A stretch of DNA of 64,000 bases, from the IMG/VR virus record IMGVR_UViG_3300025732_000026, positions 1 to 64,000 of that record; one strand, written 5' to 3'. This stretch comes from a virus. Shown piece by piece: positions 61,483 to 64,000 of this stretch. Within the stretch, counting starts at the first letter, position 1. Each line of letters begins with the position of its first letter. The position numbers were made by a program, and so were the translations under genes. The notes beneath the pieces are model-generated. The model searched no databases, had not been told where the DNA came from, and saw nothing but the letters and a program-made list of their open reading frames with translations.

Positions 61483-61728
61483 ATGATAGATTTGGAAGAT
61501 ATTGATTTTGAAACATTTTCAAATTGGCATCCAGCAGTACAAATAGTTGCAATAATTGTTTCATTTTTAGTATTAGCACCGTTGCTATTTGGAATATTTG
61601 CTTCGATTTCAATGATAATTTTTTTTGGAACTATTTGTGTTGGTATTGGTTTATTTTGTTTTACGATATTAGAAATAGTTGATAGATATAAATTGAAAAA
61701 AGATATTGACAATTTAACTAAATTATAA
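61483..61728 (+). CDS. Small membrane protein
   Basis: 81 residues with one long or two adjacent hydrophobic segments (about 20-44 and 45-66), an acidic N-terminus and a basic C-terminus. GAGGAA ribosome site. It lies just before the tRNA-Asn gene. Function unknown. Confidence 0.65.
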   Translation: MIDLEDIDFETFSNWHPAVQIVAIIVSFLVLAPLLFGIFASISMIIFFGTICVGIGLFCFTILEIVDRYKLKKDIDNLTKL

Positions 61729-61746
61729 TAGAATTCTATTATCAAT

Positions 61747-61836
61747 TCCGCCCGGACTGGCTAGGTGAAAGTCTCTGACTGTTAATCAGAAGGCGCAAGA
61801 AATTGCGGCGAGGTTCGAATCCTCGGAGCGGAGCCA
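61747..61836 (+). tRNA. tRNA-Asn (GTT) with an extra variable arm
   Basis: Acceptor TCCGCCC pairs with GAGCGGA (one mismatch), discriminator G and encoded CCA. Anticodon arm TCTGA/TCAGA around CTGTTAA gives GTT (Asn). T arm CGAGG/CCTCG around TTCGAAT. The variable region is 18 bases with a 5-bp hairpin CGCAA-gaaa-TTGCG, like class II tRNAs; normal tRNA-Asn has about 5 bases there. U1-A72 and G73 agree with Asn identity. Confidence 0.85.
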
Positions 61837-62126
61837 AGTTTAACATATTATGGAGGTAGGATTAGAGGCGTCCATCCTTTAAAGAGTAGTGATATGCGCG
61901 TGTAATCTGGGGATAGTTTACTCATATGAACCCCCTGAATGTCGAGTTTGACAAACTGGAATTATGAGCGAGAATATCTAAAGGCGAAGAAGTACACAAC
62001 AGTCGGTTTGTAATGTGATACAGAAGTCAAGGTATTAGAAAAAAGATTGCCTGGGCGAACGAACAAAAATGTCCAATAGCTTTTGGCGTAACAGCACACA
62101 TAATATGTTTTTATTTTAGGAAATTT
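61837..62126 (+). other. G+C-richer non-coding stretch after tRNA-Asn
   Basis: 290 bases with no gene on either strand and about 41% G+C (counted over 61861-62100), above the window average. Local hairpins are visible, for example AGTTT-gac-AAACT near 61946 and a GGGG...CCCC pairing near 61910-61935. I do not match it to a known RNA family. Its end holds the ribosome site of the next gene. Confidence 0.6.
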
Positions 62127-62501
62127 ATGAAAAAACTATTTGTTTTTGGAAGTAATTTACGTGGCGTTCATGGTGCAGGTGCAGCCAGATTTGCATTTGA
62201 CAATCATAATGCTAAATGGGGATGTGGTATAGGTAGAACGGGCGATTGTTATGCTATTCCTACAAAAGATGATAATATCAAAACATTGCCATTAAATGTG
62301 ATAAAAAATTATGTTGATGAATTTGTTCTTTATGCCAAAGAACATCCTGAGCTAATGTTCGAAGTTACTAAAATAGGTTGTGGATTAGCTGGATATAAAA
62401 ATAAAGATATAGCTCCTATGTTTCTTGATGCCCCGGAAAATTGTTTATTAGATGATGAATGGGTTAAAATAATAGATGAGTTAAAAATTAATGGAAATTA
62501 A
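62127..62501 (+). CDS. Macrodomain-like phage protein (A1S_2505 type)
   Basis: 124 residues. FGSNLRGVHGAGAARFAFDNHNAKWGCGIGRTGDCYAIPTKD and FEVTKIGCGLAGYKNKDIAPMF match a phage family related to ADP-ribose-binding macrodomains. It may bind or remove ADP-ribose. It has a TTAGGAAATTT ribosome site and overlaps the next gene by 11 bases. It lies near prs, suggesting a link to NAD-related metabolism. Confidence 0.8.
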   Translation: MKKLFVFGSNLRGVHGAGAARFAFDNHNAKWGCGIGRTGDCYAIPTKDDNIKTLPLNVIKNYVDEFVLYAKEHPELMFEVTKIGCGLAGYKNKDIAPMFLDAPENCLLDDEWVKIIDELKINGN

Positions 62502-63015
62502 CGCCAAGGAATTAACTTGCGATTGGATAAAGACCTTCGCTGCAAGTGAAAATTTAGATTTGTATCATATGACATTAGTATATGATTTTTTCCAAAACGG
62601 AAATTTCCATGCTGACAACATAAATGCATTCTTTGCAACATTTTATATGCGAAGATTTTTACCATTTTTATTATCAACTAAAAATTATCATACAAATTTT
62701 CAACGAACTCGCCAACCAACAACATTCGCATTTGTATGTGATCACTTAAACAAAAACTCCGAAAAAGATCATATTTACAGTGGAAAGTTGTTTAATCATG
62801 CTATCGTATGTGTTCCAAATGCAATTAAGGATAAGACATGCGCACTTCTGGGTGTAGATACATTAACAAAAGAATTTTCAATTCCAAAAATATATAATAT
62901 TAAGTATTCTACTTTCAAAAAATGTGATGATGTCGCAATTGAAATTGCAACTAGAAGTATTTTCAAATACCCAAATTATCAAATTTTTTCACCCAAAGTA
63001 AAATTTAAAAAATGA
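62491..63015 (+). CDS. Hypothetical protein
   Basis: 174 residues, Phe- and Asn-rich, basic C-terminus (FSPKVKFKK). The helical first half includes AFFATFYMRRFLPFLL. It overlaps the macrodomain-like gene by 11 bases, so the two may act together. The family is not recognised. Confidence 0.6.
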   Translation: MEINAKELTCDWIKTFAASENLDLYHMTLVYDFFQNGNFHADNINAFFATFYMRRFLPFLLSTKNYHTNFQRTRQPTTFAFVCDHLNKNSEKDHIYSGKLFNHAIVCVPNAIKDKTCALLGVDTLTKEFSIPKIYNIKYSTFKKCDDVAIEIATRSIFKYPNYQIFSPKVKFKK

Positions 63016-63044
63016 AATTGGAGAAATTATGGGCAAAATAATTT

Positions 63045-63073
63045 TTGACAGTAATAAATTTTTGATATACAAT
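63045..63073 (+). promoter_or_regulatory. Sigma70-like promoter
   Basis: Consensus TTGACA, a 17-base spacer and TACAAT, 35 bases before the membrane micro-gene at 63109. It would drive that gene, the next membrane gene and prs. Confidence 0.72.
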
Positions 63074-63108
63074 GAACTTATATTGATTAATAAATGTGAG
63101 AGAATGAA

Positions 63109-63216
63109 ATGAAAAATTTAATTGAGAATAAAGTATTGATAGTGATTTTCTTGATATCAGTATTCTGTTTTGTTGCAGTTCTCGTACAGCAACTTAATAA
63201 TTATTTCGGAGATTAA
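63109..63216 (+). CDS. Membrane micro-protein, 35 aa
   Basis: ATG preceded by GTGAGAGA and directly downstream of a consensus promoter. One hydrophobic segment (VLIVIFLISVFCFVAVLV). The next gene starts two bases after its stop. Confidence 0.55.
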   Translation: MKNLIENKVLIVIFLISVFCFVAVLVQQLNNYFGD

Positions 63217-63218
63217 AA

Positions 63219-63437
63219 ATGTTTATTATGTTTAGTACAATTGTTGTATGTGTTTCAATATTGATAATGCTTATCATCACTCAAGAAAACATATCATTAC
63301 CTAAAAGTTTAGAACTATTAATTTTAATTTTAATGTTTTCTTCAATTATTGTGATCGAATCCGGGTTTGAGTATTTGTTAGATTATGATTCCCTACAACT
63401 GGAATTTAAAGAATACAAATTGGCACAAACTAAATGA
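63219..63437 (+). CDS. Small membrane protein
   Basis: 72 residues, two hydrophobic segments (about 2-20 and 29-47) and an acidic, then basic, soluble tail. The ATG of prs overlaps its stop. Function unknown. Confidence 0.6.
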   Translation: MFIMFSTIVVCVSILIMLIITQENISLPKSLELLILILMFSSIIVIESGFEYLLDYDSLQLEFKEYKLAQTK

Positions 63438-64000
63438 AAATAAATGGTAAAGAATTGGAAAAATCTTTTATTTTTCCAGCGGGTGAAGTACAAATAAAAT
63501 TACCTAAATTCCACATTAATGGTAAAGAAAATAAAATAGTAGTGGAAACAGTTATCGATTCATCTGATAAAATTATGGAATTGCTTCTAGTCAAAGAAGC
63601 GTTAGATAATTATTATTCTTGTTATTATACTAAATTGATTCTACATTATTTACCATATGCTAGACAAGATAGACGTTGTGCAGATGATGAATCATTTGCT
63701 GGTAAAGTTGCAATTGAATTGATTGATAATCTATGTTTTTCTGAAATTGAAATAGCAGATATACATAATGTGAATTTACTGAATCATTTTATTCGAACTA
63801 AAGTTAAACATATTTCGGTATTGGATATCATAACAAAAAATAGTGATATTCTTCAATATGTTAATACTATAATTGCGCCCGATAAGGGCGCATTGGATAA
63901 AGTAAAGGAAATAGCTGACACATATAAAAAAGATTTTCTATTCGCAACCAAAAAACGAGATGTAAATACTGGTAAAATTACTGATTTATGTTTTGAATTC
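63434..64000 (+). CDS. prs: Ribose-phosphate pyrophosphokinase, 3'-truncated by the window edge
   Basis: 189 codons to the window end, still open. LHYLPYARQDRRCADDESFAGKV is the ATP/catalytic block of PRPP synthetases, followed by IADIHN and IAPDKGA, then ATKKRDVNTGKI (catalytic Lys region). It makes PRPP. In related large phages it is paired with a nicotinamide phosphoribosyltransferase gene for NAD salvage, which would be expected just beyond the window. The start overlaps the previous stop. Confidence 0.92.
   Translation, partial: MKINGKELEKSFIFPAGEVQIKLPKFHINGKENKIVVETVIDSSDKIMELLLVKEALDNYYSCYYTKLILHYLPYARQDRRCADDESFAGKVAIELIDNLCFSEIEIADIHNVNLLNHFIRTKVKHISVLDIITKNSDILQYVNTIIAPDKGALDKVKEIADTYKKDFLFATKKRDVNTGKITDLCFEF

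Noticed and set aside
61801-62126. Group I intron or permuted tmRNA after or within tRNA-Asn
   Set aside because: AATTGCGG recalls an intron core element, and GCGAACGAACAA a tmRNA tag start, but the matching core partners (a GACTA/AAGATATAGTC-type pair, or a tag ending in a stop next to paired acceptor strands) are missing.
63029-63112. A 27-codon reading frame with a GGAGA ribosome site after the gene ending at 63015
   Set aside because: It fully contains a consensus TTGACA-17-TACAAT promoter, and its peptide has no family resemblance; the promoter explains the sequence better.
1-64000. CRISPR array
   Set aside because: No series of identical repeats with unique spacers was seen; the only arrays are the coding 27-bp repeats and the CAATT microsatellite.

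Overview
The window is 64 kb of a T4-like tailed phage (T4 superfamily, contractile-tail type) with an AT-rich genome of roughly 30% G+C. The call rests on a nearly complete T4 core set in T4-like order: prohead protease, scaffold and major capsid (21-22-23), uvsY-uvsW, late sigma factor 55, 47-46, 45-44-62-regA-43, uvsX, helicase 41, primase 61 and nrdA-nrdB. The host cannot be named from this sequence. A Gram-negative bacterium is likely by analogy, and no photosynthesis genes are present. Both ends are cut: the first gene lacks its start and the last (prs) lacks its end.

Layout. 1-4.5 kb: head assembly genes ending in a strong terminator. 4.6-6.3 kb: a homing endonuclease. 6.3-10.7 kb: a leftward block of small unknown genes, two tRNAs with anticodon CAT, and thyX. 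10.75-10.9 kb: three stacked hairpins between divergent transcription units. 11-21 kb: a tail-tube-like protein, recombination genes, sigma factor 55, Mre11/Rad50-type gp47/gp46, peptide deformylase, and two sugar-transfer enzymes, one of the TET-associated DNA glycosyltransferase type. 21-26 kb: a promoter-driven structured RNA candidate, small early genes and two more endonucleases. 26-39.4 kb: nucleotide metabolism and the replisome, with a frame break in the DNA polymerase gene and a helicase gene split by a split intein. 39.4-50.2 kb: two conserved unknown genes, then an 11-gene glycan and methyltransferase island. 50.3-56.8 kb: virion-associated proteins, lysozyme and a membrane coiled-coil protein. 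56.8-64 kb: primase, ribonucleotide reductase, an unusual tRNA-Asn followed by a G+C-richer non-coding stretch, a macrodomain-like protein, membrane peptides and the start of prs.

How it works together. Sigma70-like promoters with 16-18 bp spacing precede many early and middle units. TATAAATA or CATAAATA boxes sit before several structural genes, fitting the gp55 late sigma factor. gp45, gp44/62, gp43, gp41 and gp61 form the replisome; UvsX, UvsY, UvsW and gp46/47 provide recombination. dNMP kinase, dCMP deaminase, a MazG-like enzyme, ThyX and NrdAB supply nucleotides. With the two glycosyltransferases at 19-21 kb they suggest, but do not prove, modified DNA.

Most notable: the helicase gene 41 is fractured. 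Its N-part ends in an N-intein, a free-standing endonuclease gene follows, and the C-intein plus the rest of the helicase forms a third gene, so the helicase should be rebuilt by protein trans-splicing.
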